64,000 bases of DNA from Aphelidium insulamus (lineage: Eukaryota > Aphelidiomycota > Aphelidea > Aphelidiaceae): the NCBI GenBank assembly GCA_036784855.1, contig JAZDSV010000058.1, positions 18,198 through 82,197 of the forward strand, written 5' to 3'. Positions 11,922 through 22,611 of the stretch are shown here, piece after piece. Made by a program: the position numbers and the translations under genes. Every line of letters begins with the position of its first letter. The first letter of the stretch is position 1. The notes under the pieces are model-generated. The model was not told where the DNA came from, did no database searches, and worked only from the letters and a program-made list of their open reading frames with translations.

Positions 11922-12297
11922 ATGCTGGCACACATAGCGCTCCTGCAATGCACGGCATGGCTACTGGTGGTGGTGGGCGGCACGTAATACTTCCATGTGT
12001 GGTGCATGTTGTATAGATCTCAACTGGTGTAGGCGCCCCACTGCTGTCGCTGCCGTGGAACCGCGTGCCCACCTACACCGTCGGCTCGTTCAATGTTCGC
12101 GATTTCGGGCTGCACAAAGCGGGCAACGCGCACATATTGTCGGTGGTGGCGCAGGTGGTGCTGCAGTATGATGCCGTTGCCATACAAGAGCTGAGTGCGG
12201 AGGAGAATTGCGCTGCACTGGCTTTACTGACGCGCGTCAATGAACTGGCACTGGAGCGTGGCCAGCGATACAGCTACGGCATGAAGCTTAGCAAGCG

Positions 12298-12332
<35 letters not shown>

Positions 12333-13648
12333 GTTATGAATGCGTAGATATATATTAATTGTATGCAGTGGTGACGGGGCAAGCGCGGAACAGATTGCCT
12401 ACCTGTACCGATCGGATGTGTTGAGCGTGGCACCTGACGCGGCATACAGTCCCAAGTCTACAAAGCAAGTGCATGTATTATTAGTACCATTTAAGTTATA
12501 TATATATATATATATATATATAACTTTGCAGGTTTGCACGGCCGCCCTATATATGCAACTTTCAGTCTGTCAAGGTGCCGGCCTTCCATTTTACCCTTAT
12601 ATCCGTGCACTTGACACCGGGTGGCGAACAGCTGGTGCGGGAGATGGATGCACTCCCGCTGATTTATGGCCAGGCTGTGACGCGGTTCCCAGGTGCTTCT
12701 GCCGTCCTTATCATCAACAAAGTACGTTGACATGCGATCTGTGTACTGGTAGCGTTAGTCAACAACTGCAGTGCCGACAAGCCACAGCTGAACAGCGATC
12801 AGATGGCCGGCTTGAAATTAAGACGCGCCAAGCAGTACCAGTGGCTCATCCCTGATGGCGCGCACACAATGGTCCGCGCCGCCCTGCCTCCAAGTGCATT
12901 TGATCGCATAATTGTGCACGAACGCTACCTGCCATCCATTGTGCCCGGGAGCGCCGGTGTCTATCGGTACAACAGTGGCAGCGTGGACGTGGTGCTGCCC
13001 GGCAGTGCTGATGCCAGCACGGTGTACCGCGCCACAGTCAACACACACAAGATCAGCATGCCTCGCGGTGTCCAGAGTACCGCCGTCAGCGATCACTACC
13101 CGCTGATGGTCAAGCTGGGAGGTGGCCGCATGCCACAAATTGACTGGACTGGCAAGGGTGGCCAAGTCGAAGAGTATCTCACACAAGCATACAGGGCGCA
13201 CAAGATTTCCATATCGCCGCCACCTGCAAGGGAACCGAAACCGGCGGCACCACAGAAGAAAAAGACACTCACCAAAAAAGCAGCACCGAAATCCAAGACC
13301 AAGAAACCGTTGACGCGCAAGCATGCCAAATCGAAACCCGTAAAGCCCCGCGGACTGTTTGGCATGCTGGCGGACACTTTTGCCGTTCAAGACGATCTTG
13401 CGCGGCGGCCATTTGCGACATTGCCATCCTCGACTTCCACAGAGCTGACTGGAAATCCACTCTGCAATGCTGATGCACTCAGTTGGCCCCCGACACGCCA
13501 CTACGGGCAGCTGCGTACGGTGCACGGCATGTGGCCGGTAGCTGCTCCGACGCGGCAATATCACCGTCACACGCATCCATATGGAGTCGGCATGCATGCA
13601 CTGCTTCCCTGCGCACTGGTGGCGCGCCGGCTGATACTGTGGCGATGA
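11922..13648 (+). CDS. Secreted DNase I-like protein with Lys-rich tail
   Basis: The ATG at 11922 gives a signal peptide (MLAHIALLQCTAWLLVVVGG); the first junction is uncertain. Later exons are 12033-12301, 12370-12464 and 12532 to about 12725, and from about 12753 to the stop at 13648. The intron 12465-12531 must be GC-AG (donor GCAAGT) to keep frame. Seen: GSFNVRDFG, QYDAVAIQELS (catalytic Glu), EQIAYLYRSD (second Glu), ISVHLTPG (catalytic His), YQWLIPDGAHT, AFDRIIV (Asp), VVPGSA and SDHYPLMV (second His). These match DNase I and DNase1L3 in order. The GDFNA metal-site motif is not seen where expected, which may reflect a wrong splice junction or loss of activity. After the fold comes an about 60-residue Lys/Pro-rich tail, like the basic tail of DNase1L3, then a further Ser/Thr/His-rich end. 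A secreted or vacuolar DNA-degrading enzyme is likely. Two introns contain (TA)n runs. Confidence 0.82.
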
Positions 13649-13780
13649 AAACGTTTATAACCTAGAAAGAGATTAAAGTACTTTGTGATATTGAGGCACT
13701 AGCTAGGCGTACTCATGGAACACTATGTATCTATCTTTATTCGTGCAAGCCCGGTCACGTGCAGGTGGCACATATTTCAG

Positions 13781-15004
13781 TCAAGTTCGACATCTTTCCC
13801 AGCCCTTGAAAAATCTTCTGGCCAAAAACCTTGCCAGTTTGCTTCGTCTTTCTTGCGCACACTTTTTGCTAGTGGCAGAGGGAACTGTGCGCACAGACAA
13901 ATTGCAAGTTGTACGCCACTCGAATAACTGTTCAATTTCAGCTGGTGACATTTGCTGCTTATCACGGGCGTAACAGATCAATTGGTCGCGCACAGTCGCT
14001 GCTCTGTTTCGAACAAGCAGCAACACAGACTTGCCATCAGCATCGCGATGACCGAAATCAATCTCCGCGCTCATTGCCATCATTTTCTGGGCTACCGAAA
14101 AGTCATTTAGGCAAAGCACTCGCGTGAATGGAGTTTGTCCCTCACAGTTGGACTTGTTCACCAGGCCAGGATTTCGTTTCATGAGCGATTCCACAATGCG
14201 TGCATCGCGTGCCAAATGCAGAGCAGTGTTCAGACAATTTGCCTCAACAACATCTGTATCGGCACCAGCGACCAGCAGCTGCTCGACAAAGTCGGCATCA
14301 TTGTGCTCAACTGCCCACATGAGAGGAGTGTAACCTACACCCTCGGGCGGAGCAGACAACGCGTGCTCGGCATGCATTAATGTCGTAACCACTTGTCGCG
14401 ACTTTGCTGCCCGGAGAGCTGCTTCTCGCCTTAAACGACGACAATTAGACGCACATATAAAATCGGCCTCTGCCTGCAGCAGGTACCGCACAGACTCGAA
14501 ATTCCCGTTTTGTGCCGCCAATATCAGTGGCTCTTCGTGGCGATAAGCGGCCAATTTAGGAACCAATTCTCTTGCCCACTGATGTTTAGTGGAAATAAGG
14601 CCCTGCCACGACAAATCATGGACGCCCCTGGGATCCGCCCCGGCGTCCAAAAGAAGTCGAACAATAGCTGGATGTTTTCGCTTGACCGCCAGCAAAAGTG
14701 GCGAACCTTCCTTCAAGTCCCACGAGTTCACCAGGTTTGCGAGGTCTATGGGCAAGTAGCTTGTAATGCGTTGCACACTTTGTGATGGCAATGAGCGCCG
14801 AATATAGAGGAATGGCGCCAGGATATCGTGTACAGCACCGCCGTCATCTCTTTGAATGGCTTCCATCAGACGGCCACTACGTGTATGCGTATTAAAATGC
14901 CTACTTGGCGCAATCGAACGCGGCGGTGGCGCCAACACCGATACAGATCGTGAAGCCATCAGCAGCAGCAGCAGCAGCAGTGCTAGAATGCTGATATTTG
15001 CCAT
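13781..15004 (-). CDS. Secreted ankyrin-repeat protein
   Basis: A single uninterrupted exon of 407 residues starts at the ATG at 15004. Residues 1-25 form a strong signal peptide (a run of Leu, then SRSVSVLA). Ankyrin units are visible from residue about 95 to 340, including SPLLLAVKRKHPAIVRLLLDAGAD, EPLILAAQNGNFESVRYLLQ and YTPLMWAVEHNDADFVEQLLVAGAD in shortened form. The end is basic (SKLARFLARRFFKGW). There is no membrane anchor. An intronless secreted ankyrin protein is unusual among the intron-rich neighbours and looks like an accessory or effector-type gene. Its promoter block is shared with the DNase I-like gene. No specific target can be inferred. Confidence 0.85.
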   Translation of the reverse strand: MANISILALLLLLLLMASRSVSVLAPPPRSIAPSRHFNTHTRSGRLMEAIQRDDGGAVHDILAPFLYIRRSLPSQSVQRITSYLPIDLANLVNSWDLKEGSPLLLAVKRKHPAIVRLLLDAGADPRGVHDLSWQGLISTKHQWARELVPKLAAYRHEEPLILAAQNGNFESVRYLLQAEADFICASNCRRLRREAALRAAKSRQVVTTLMHAEHALSAPPEGVGYTPLMWAVEHNDADFVEQLLVAGADTDVVEANCLNTALHLARDARIVESLMKRNPGLVNKSNCEGQTPFTRVLCLNDFSVAQKMMAMSAEIDFGHRDADGKSVLLLVRNRAATVRDQLICYARDKQQMSPAEIEQLFEWRTTCNLSVRTVPSATSKKCAQERRSKLARFLARRFFKGWERCRT

Positions 15005-15033
15005 TTTTTTTCGGGTGAGAGAAAGGCCGGCCG

Positions 15034-15105
15034 TCGGCCGTCAAATCATATAGGCACCGGTTTAAACTAATCAGAAGCCAGAGTTTAAAACTTTAAACTA
15101 CCAAT
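15034..15105 (-). promoter_or_regulatory. Promoter module shared with the DNase gene (ankyrin side)
   Basis: Reverse-complement copy of 11665-11741, ending about 30 bp before the ankyrin ATG. The conserved parts are GGCCGTCAAATCATATA and the TTTAAAC palindromes. The two genes it precedes both encode secreted proteins. Confidence 0.65.
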
Positions 15106-15174
15106 GAGAACCAGCGTTCGAGTGTTTTAAACGGCCGGTCGAACGCTTGTAACACATATACAGCTATCATCAAT

Positions 15175-15415
15175 AATGCATGCAACCACAGCGCAGCTAC
15201 ATAAATGGCATTGCAATATAGTGCGCTACATATGCAAGAAGTGGGGATACGTTGCAGCACCTTATACGAGCTGTGTGACAATATTCTGTTGACTATGCAT
15301 GTTACATATTGTTGGGATAATACACTAGCGCCAGTTGCTGTAGATCTGCGCTAACGTCACCAAACCATGACAATCGCTCCATAATGTCATTATTGAGATA
15401 ATATTGATAATCATC
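15175..15415. repeat. Right arm of the inverted repeat
   Basis: Reverse complement of the arm at 6895-7255 with the solo LTR missing. Shared blocks include GCTGTGTGACAATATT, AATACACTAGCGCC and ACGTCACCAAACC. This copy shows the pre-insertion state of the LTR site. Confidence 0.75.
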
Positions 15416-15559
15416 ACAAGTTGCATGCATCCGCTGGCGTTATACATTGGTTTTGCTGAATTTATAAGTTGTACTGCTTGATGTCGGCACGCTCATGTCG
15501 GCATGTCAGAAGTTTACATACACGATAAGTTGGCCACCAGGATAGCGCCGCACGCACCA

Positions 15560-15616
15560 CTTTTCTGCTTCCTTCAATGCTTCCGTGGCGCGCCGACTGA
15601 TGCTGAGGCGATGAGC
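15560..15616 (+). pseudogene. Fragment of the DNase I-like gene 3' end
   Basis: Sequence around GTGGCGCGCCGACTGATGCTGAGGCGATGA matches, with scattered changes, the last coding bases of the DNase gene near 13600-13648 (GTGGCGCGCCGGCTGATACT). No other part of the gene is present. It shows that this block has undergone internal duplication. Confidence 0.6.
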
Positions 15617-15812
15617 ATAGACTCTATAGATAATCAGGAGTCTTATACATATTTAACTCTATATCTACATAGATATATATACGAATGTCTGTATGCAGAT
15701 GCAGTTATATGCAGTATGTAGTATTGCGGGCAGGATATTTAAGTTGTCTTGTTTGGGATTTGAAAGTCTGACTGGCTGCACGGACAACAATTTCAACGAT
15801 CGATTTCACAAG

Positions 15813-16958
15813 ATGTTTCAAACGTTAACTATTACTTGCAATATGTTGCTGCTGCGCCACGCACTGCGCTCTGGCTGCCGTCCAACCACTGCCACGCGCT
15901 CATGGTCCACCAGAGCTGCTGCTGCGTGCCGTTCGGTACAGCCACCGCGTTCCAGTACACTGGCGCGACTAGCGGCAGTCAGCACCGCTCCCAATATATA
16001 TTACCAGCTGACACGTCGAATGCTCTCAAGCGCTCGCGTCCAGCACCCGGCACCCGCCTTCACCGCCCAGGCCGTGGTGCAGCAACAGTTCCAGACCATC
16101 AGCCTTGCCGACTACAAGGGTACATTTATACATTGTCTACAATCTGCACCTGCATCTTGTGCTCACATACACATACATTCTCATGCAGACAAGAAATGGG
16201 TTCTGCTCTTCTTTTACCCGCTGGACTTGTACGTGTCACTATGCATACGTGCATATATGTATCTAGTAGATGTGTTAACAATATAATAATAATAATAATA
16301 ATATAATGACAGCACATTTGTGTGCCCCACGGAGATTGTGGCCTTCTCGGACAGAGCCGCCGATTTCGAAGCAGTCAACTGTCAGCTGCTGGCGTGCAGT
16401 GTGGACTCGGAGTACGCGCATCTGGCGTGGGTCAAACAGCCGCGTGCCCAAGGCGGTCTTGGTGCCGATTTGCGCATCCCGCTCCTTGCCGACACCACCA
16501 AGAGTATTGCCCGTGACTATGGTATGATGTTTTCAGTTGTACGTGCATATATAATGACCATTTATAACATGTAGGCGTCCTGCTGGAGGACAAGGGTGTT
16601 GCACTGCGCGGAATGTTTCTCATTGATCCCAGCGGTACTCTGCGGCAGATTACGGTCAGTTTTGTCATTGGAATAATCTATGAGCTAGATTGATTTTTAC
16701 GTAATTTTTATATTTATGTAGGTGAATGATCTGCCAGTTGGCCGCAGTGTGGATGAAGCGCTGCGCCTTGTAAAGGTCTGTGCTTTGTTTCCACATTCAT
16801 TAATTGCACTCTCTCAACTCTGGTAGGCATTCCAATTCACGGACAAGCACGGCGAAGTGTGTCCCGCCAACTGGCAGCAGGGCTCGGCCACTATGAAGGC
16901 CGATCCCGTAGGCTCCCAGGAGTACTTCTCGCAGGCTGCTGCAGACATGAAGTCTTAA
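15813..16958 (+). CDS. Mitochondrial 2-Cys peroxiredoxin
   Basis: Six exons: 15813-16119, 16189-16228, 16313-16521, 16575-16654, 16722-16775 and 16827-16958. The start may be the ATG at 15813 or the in-frame ATG at 15843. The first 85 residues are Arg/Ser/Ala-rich without acidic residues, a typical mitochondrial targeting peptide. The mature part has [14 protein letters not shown] with the peroxidatic Cys, [24 protein letters not shown] and the resolving Cys in GEVCPANW, then a tail like PRDX3/typical 2-Cys enzymes. It reduces peroxides in the matrix, recycled by thioredoxin. The tail ends soon after [11 protein letters not shown], and a YF element similar to eukaryotic over-oxidation-sensitive enzymes is present. 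Confidence 0.93.
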
Positions 16959-17038
16959 CTAACGCCTATATCAATATACATACAGGAAAATACAAGATGC
17001 CGATAAATAATAATAAATCAATGTATCAAAACCACACT

Positions 17039-18344
17039 TTATGAGGGAAGCAGACGCATTGCCTGATCAAACACCAGCAATGCGGCGCCGTTTGTGGGAA
17101 AGGACCGGAGCATTGCTGGTACAAAGCCGCGGTAGAAACCTCGCCAGCCATCTGACACAATATCAAAGTCACCATGGCAATTACAATGCCGACATACCTG
17201 TGTGCGCAATGGTCTGCGCACAGTGCCGAATGCCTTGATAGCGGCGCGGGTGCTCGTCCGGCATCGACATTATTCTGTTCTTGATCACGTCGGCGGGGAA
17301 GCCAAGCACCCAGAAAGTGTTGGCCGCCATACCACCCGCCAGGAATGGAATCCAGTGCGCGGACAGGTATCCTCGACTGATATGGGTAAAATCAAAAAAA
17401 TGCTACTGACGGCCACCAACAACGTACGTGGACCACCCGACAAGTACGTCGGTGTAGACGGCGTACGCAGACCACAGCACCGCGAAACCGCCACGAAACA
17501 GACAGCATGCGCCAAAGCCGCGCCACAACCCCATCACGCCATTGTTGTGGATGATTTGCCGTGCACAGTCCACCGGCCCGCGGTATCTCCTCTGCTCTCC
17601 GGCCGCCGCATACTGTCTGATAGAGTGTGAACATTATGCAGATAATCACTTGACGTACACTTGAAGTTGCGCCTTGATCATCTCAATTGGTGTGGCCACA
17701 AAGCACACGCAGATGCCGGCACCTGCACCGGCTATAGCGTGCTTCCAGTAGGGCAGTGGCGGCGGGGTAAGCGGCACTCGTCCGCCATCATCATACGCGG
17801 GTGAATCGGCCAGCAACCGTTTAAAGTTGGTCAATGAGCCCAGCCTGGCAGTTTAAAGGAGAGCGTGGACCCGATATGTACGCACATTATGGAATCCATC
17901 AATGCCCATCCAAAGAGGGGAGGCGTGGCGCCTACAGACAAGTTATAGTGCCATGGAACTGCACATATCGTCGAGGTACTTGCCCTTGTACAGGGCGCGC
18001 ACACCCTCGCGACCAACAGTTTGGCGCAGGCAGTCCAGCGGCCCGCGAAACCGGCCATTGACACCCTCGGTCTGCAGACGGAGCTTTATCCTGCACACAT
18101 GAATGTCGGATAACGTCTGCGTGTAGGTATTCCCACACATACGTATCGAACGGGTGCCCAACCACCAGCTTGGTCACTCCGGATGCTGCACGCGTGCATT
18201 ATGGTATCGGAGTAGATCAGCGTATGTACATGCAGCTGACACACACACACCCACTCCAGCCACAAAGCCCTTCCAGCGGTGGTGCCCGCTCTCAGCGCTG
18301 GCCGCGCCGTCTCCAACGGCAACGGCAACTGGCCGCGTCGACAT
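17039..18344 (-). CDS. Mitochondrial carrier (SLC25) family protein
   Basis: Eight exons can be fitted: 18251-18344, 18143-18185, 17984-18090, 17886-17931, 17659-17844, 17428-17616, 17198-17376 and 17039-17151. The result is 318 residues, normal for the family. Three carrier repeats carry the PxD/ExxK signatures: GHPFDTIKLRLQT, ATPIEMIKAQLQV and GFPADVIKNRIMS. Each is followed by the [YW][RK]G motif (ALYKGATPP, LWRGFGAC, FYRGFVPAM). The intron 17932-17983 only works as a GC-AG intron (donor GCAAGT). The ATPPLFGWALMDS segment and the close third-repeat motif put it among amino-acid/carnitine-type carriers, but the substrate is not resolved. The protein sits in the inner mitochondrial membrane. 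Confidence 0.9.
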
Positions 18345-18419
18345 TCACACGGACACAGCCAATTACTGTTTCAACTAGCAGTGGCAGCGGCTGTTTAATG
18401 GGAGTTTGATGCTTAATAT

Positions 18420-19195
18420 GAGCTGTGCCCCCGACCAACATTATACACACGTGAACCATATATGCTGTGCTTGATAGCCCTTATAGCTTGCACATTGCTG
18501 TACGTAAAAGGATGCGGTAGACATACGCCAACCTTATACATACGTGAGCCATATATCCTGTGCTCTTCATAGCTCTTATAGCTTGCACATTGCTGTACGT
18601 AAAAGGATGCTGTAGACATTCGACAACATTATACATACGTGAACCATATATCCTGTGCTTGATAGCCCTTGTAGGCACATTGCTGTACGTAAAGGATGCT
18701 GTGACATTCGACAACATTATACATACGTGAACCATATATCCTGTGCTCTTCATAGCTCTTATAGCTTGCACATTGCTGTACGTAAAAGGATGCTGTAGAC
18801 ATTCGACAACATTATACATACGTGAACCATATATCCTGTGCTCTTCATAGCTCTTATAGCTTGCACATTGCTGTACGTAAAAGGATGCTGTAGACATTCG
18901 ACAACATTATACATACGTGAACCATATATCCTGTGCTTGATAGCCCTTATAGCTTGCACATTGCTGTACGTAAAAGGATGCTGTAGACATTCGACAACAT
19001 TATACATACGTGAACCATATATCCTGTGCTTGATAGCCCTTATAGCTTGCACATTGCTGTACGTAAAAGGATGCTGTAGACATTCGACAACATTATACAT
19101 ACGTGAACCATATATCCTGTGCTCTTCATAGCTCTTATAGCTTGCACATTGCTGTACGTAAAAGGATGCTGGAGACATTCGACAACTGGACATTT
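18420..19195. repeat. Minisatellite, about eight 90-97-bp units
   Basis: Each unit contains ACATTATACATACGTGAACC, then ATATATCCTGTGCT, then TATAGCTTGCACATTGCTGT and ACGTAAAAGGATGCTGTAGA. Copies differ mainly by two alternating short forms after GTGCT (CTTCATAGCTC or TGATAGCCC), suggesting expansion by unequal exchange of mixed units. The array sits between the 5' end of the carrier gene and the 3' end of TACO1. Reading frames across it are artefacts of repeat periodicity. Confidence 0.92.
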
Positions 19196-19405
19196 GTGTT
19201 TGTTATTAGATGAAATGTACGTTCACTATACGATCGCCGCCAGGCCGTGTACAAGTGTAGACACCTAAACACAAACTAGGTGTGCCGCTCTTTTTCCATA
19301 TTACCTGTGGCATTGGTTGGCCCATTGCTTCGATACTCGACCATTTCGCGCACAACGAGACTCCACTGTCATTCAATATAATTCCATCTATATATTGCCC
19401 ACTCG

Positions 19406-20759
19406 CTAGCTTGCAAGCAACATATCACAATCGTCCCACGGCTCCACACCGCGGACATTATGCCACACCGCGGTGACATCGTCGTGGTCACGCACCGCCT
19501 CCATCAGCGACATTAATTGCGCGTGGTCTTCTTCAATGTCCGGCACATCTTGCCATATCGAATCGGCGGCATAGGTGTCGGTATTGGGCATCCAAATGTG
19601 CTGACAGCTGCGGATAACCGGCCGCTGTCCAAAGTAGTTCAGTGTCTGCATGCCCAGCTGCATCTTTTGCAAGTCGCTGAACTGGCCAATGCATCTGACG
19701 GCCTCCACCTGCACAATTAGTTTGGCTTTATTGCACAACATATATGCGCTTTGGCAAATGTCACACACCTGAGGAAAGGCAGCTGTCCAGTCCACACTGT
19801 CTTCAGAGGCCGCGCGCCTACTGAAATCCGGAGAGAACAGCAGCGGCAGCTGTGCGGCCGTAAATACTTCCTGTGCCGGCAGCCGGAGCATAACAGTGTC
19901 CTCGGCATTGCACTCGATGGCCCGCTCGATCAGCGTGTCGGCGGGGATGGATGAGGGGGCGAGTACTGCAATGCCAGTGGATGCCATGGCATCGCTAAAT
20001 GCTTCAGTTTCGGATTCCGCCGCGGCACTGTTGCTTCGGGCGCGCACTACCCGGCCGTGCAAATTGCGCAGAGACACATCTAGGCGGTCCAGGTCCGACT
20101 GAACCAGTGGTGCCATGACATCGACGATGCCGCGGCGTGCAAACATCCACCGCACTTGGTTGGCATCCACCACCGCGCCGCCGTGATCTTTGAAGATGGT
20201 GCGCAACTCTTGAATGGTGCGGTGTGCCTTGTTGGTGGAACACTCCACGATGAAGAAGCACGTCTTCCACCTGTGCACGTGTACATATATAAATTATCGT
20301 GCAAATAACACCGCATATACCTGGCTTCGAATACGGCCGCTGTCCCGCTACGGCTTGCAAGTGCCTATTAGCAGTTAGTGTCAGTGTGAGCATTTCGCTG
20401 CGCAGACGCAGATACCTTGGCAATGGCGCCGGTGACCACGGAGTTTGGCACGCCGGTCTGTCGCGCCTCCGACATACACTTGGCCAGCCAGGCATTCTTG
20501 TCAGCGTCGGATCCACCACCTGCGCGTCGCAGTCTGCGTCAGATACCCGTCGTCCAGTGTGAGATCACCTACTCTTCACCGCCTTGATGATGGCCTGCGC
20601 AAGTTTGGTGCGGTCCCGGCCCTTCTTCAAGTCGGTGGCGGCCTTTTGTTTCCGTATCTGGGTCCAGTTGCTGTGCGTGCGGCGCACTGTGCAGCAACTG
20701 GCCACCGGCTGCCGGGACAGAAACGGCACGGAAAAGCGCGCCGCGTATTCAATCAGCAT
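19406..20759 (-). CDS. TACO1: TACO1/YebC-type mitochondrial translation factor
   Basis: Four exons: 20573-20759, 20416-20519, 20321-20364 and 19406-20270. Seen: an N-terminal presequence ending near RTHSNW, then KAATDLKKGRDRTKLAQAII, SGGSDADKNAWLAKCMSEAR and TGVPNSVVTGAIAK, which match the YebC core, and later FFIVECSTNKAHRTIQELR, FKDHGGAV and WMFARRGIVDV, which match the second YebC block. The C-terminal part is longer than in bacteria. A 60-nt in-frame segment near 19705-19765 has GT-AG ends and no stop, so it could be a spliced or retained intron; the product is about 379 or 399 residues. TACO1 helps translation of mitochondrial mRNAs (COX1 in mammals). Confidence 0.9.
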
Positions 20760-20890
20760 TTCGTGCGCCGTGGCTGCTTGCCGAGAACCGTGTCGAGAAC
20801 AAACAAGGAGTTTGACTGTTTTGCATCCCGGTTAGAGCATCTCCACTTGGTGCTCACCGCTCAACACACACACACACACACACACACCAC

Positions 20891-21891
20891 ATGGACCAGC
20901 TGGACGCCCTCTTTGGCACCTTCAAGAAGGGTTGGCGTGTGTGTATCTGCTGCATGGTATATAATAGTATCTGCCGGCAGAGATCGGCCTGGTCAGTCCG
21001 AAGCGGGACTTTTACGGCATCTGCGCCGTGTGCCAGCAGTCTATCGTAGTGAAGGAGGACGCCGTGCGCCCGGTTGTGAGGTCAGTGTGTGTCACTTCCA
21101 CAACATGCATTTATCTGACACTTTGTGGCAGCGGTGGTGAGAACAAGTCCACCGCCACCGCTGGCCGAGTGTACCACGCCAAGTGCTATGCAGACTCGGT
21201 ACTGGAGCAGTGCACACTCTGCCGCCGCAAAGTCGAGGACGGCCGTGTGCTGTACGCCGAGCTGCCGTCTGTCGGCGAGGATGGCGCGGCCGCCATCACA
21301 AAGCTGCCGTACCACGTGGACTGCTTCAAGTGTGGCACTGCGCTGCCCGACAAGACTACCACTGATTCGACTTTGCCGTCGCCGCCGCAATCAACAGTGA
21401 TGGGGTGTGGCCGGCTCTTGCTGACCGCGGTAGACACAACTGCCGATGCCAAAACCAACTATTTTCTGCACAACAACTCGGTCTACTGCGGCGATTGCTA
21501 TGACAAGAACGTTTTGCCAAAGTGCACGGCATGCGGCTGCCAGATCAAGGAGCTGCAGGTGGCAACAGAGCCGGAAAGTAAGGCGGCAACGCCACCAACT
21601 CGGACACTCAGCGTGCGCTACTACTCCCACAATGGAGCTCCACATTGTGGCGGCTGCTATGAGCGTCTGGTTCTGCCCGACTGTTTTCGCTGTCACAAAC
21701 GTATTGGAGGACTCAGTGCCGGTGCAGACAACAGTGTGGTGACTGTTGATGGGAACAAGATGCATCCGGCGTGCTTTTCATGCTTTGACTGCAACATTCA
21801 GTTTGGTGAAAATAAGGCCTATTCACTCAACAATGGCAGTGAGTACTATTGCCTTGAGCACTATCAAGCACAAAAGTCCAAGTTGAATTAG
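20891..21891 (+). CDS. LIM-domain protein
   Basis: Three exons: 20891-20930, 20981-21080 and 21132-21891, giving 299 residues. A short N-terminal helix (MDQLDALFGTFKKG) precedes CAVCQQSIV, HAKCYADSVLEQCTLC, LPYHVDCFKC, YCGDCYDKNVLPKCTACGC, HCGGCYERLVLPDCFRC and HPACFSCFDCNIQFG, ending YYCLEHY. This spacing is that of three zinc-binding LIM modules of the paxillin/LIM-only type. Insertions within the LIM modules (SVGEDGAAAITK and a Ser/Thr/Pro stretch) lengthen them beyond the usual form. LIM proteins act as adaptors, often on actin. The gene is divergent from TACO1, with about 130 bp between starts that include a (CA)n run. Confidence 0.88.
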
Positions 21892-22611
21892 ATAGATACA
21901 TATGAGTAATTTGCAGCCATGGTATATTGCAGTAATTATAATGAGCTTGTATGTCCAACTATTATCATGTAAAAGAGGATAAAGATAATCACCTAGAGGA
22001 TGACTGGCTATTTCTATCACCAAGACACAAACACACACAGTAAGGACGTTTTGCTTTGTAACATCTCTAATTTTTTATACATAAGGATGCTCTATAAAAA
22101 TGCTCTCTAGGATCTATGATACATATTTCCTGTAAAGTAATCACTCCAAAGATTATCCAAAAAGACAATACAAATGGCGCTGAAAAAGTGCGTAGATGTA
22201 GCTCTATTCGTGCCTGCTGTAGAGCGCGGCATTTTAACATGCAGCGGCACGACCGGTGGCACTTGGTCGCTGACACACAATGAAACCTTGTTTGTTGCGG
22301 GTGCCATAGCGGTGCCATCGGTTAAGGTCATCTGAGTAACCTTAGCTGGTGCCTTAGTGACCCGAGCTACCAATCACCTACCAAAAAAGGCGATTTGTTT
22401 GGATTTTGGATGTCTTCCAATGCACGCCTATAAGAGGCGTACAACGTATCTTCAATCAACACTGATGATTACATACTCGTCTATTACTTTCAGAAGCATT
22501 GCACCCGACTGACAATCCAATATGGAACAGTTGTATGGTTTTAACACACAGGCGAAATCCAATCCTTTATTTTTAAAGGTGCAGCTATCGAATAATTGTG
22601 TAGCGATCCAG
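21892..22611. other. Intergenic region between LIM and CRN genes
   Basis: Mostly AT-rich. A minus-strand open frame at 22107-22373 is Thr/Val-rich, but I recognise nothing in it and cannot support it as a gene. Some of it may be 3' sequence of the CRN gene. Confidence 0.3.

Noticed and set aside
18420-19195. CRISPR-like array
   Set aside because: The regular spacing looked like repeat-spacer units at first, but the whole 90-97-bp unit is repeated with no unique spacers, and the window is plainly eukaryotic. It is a minisatellite.
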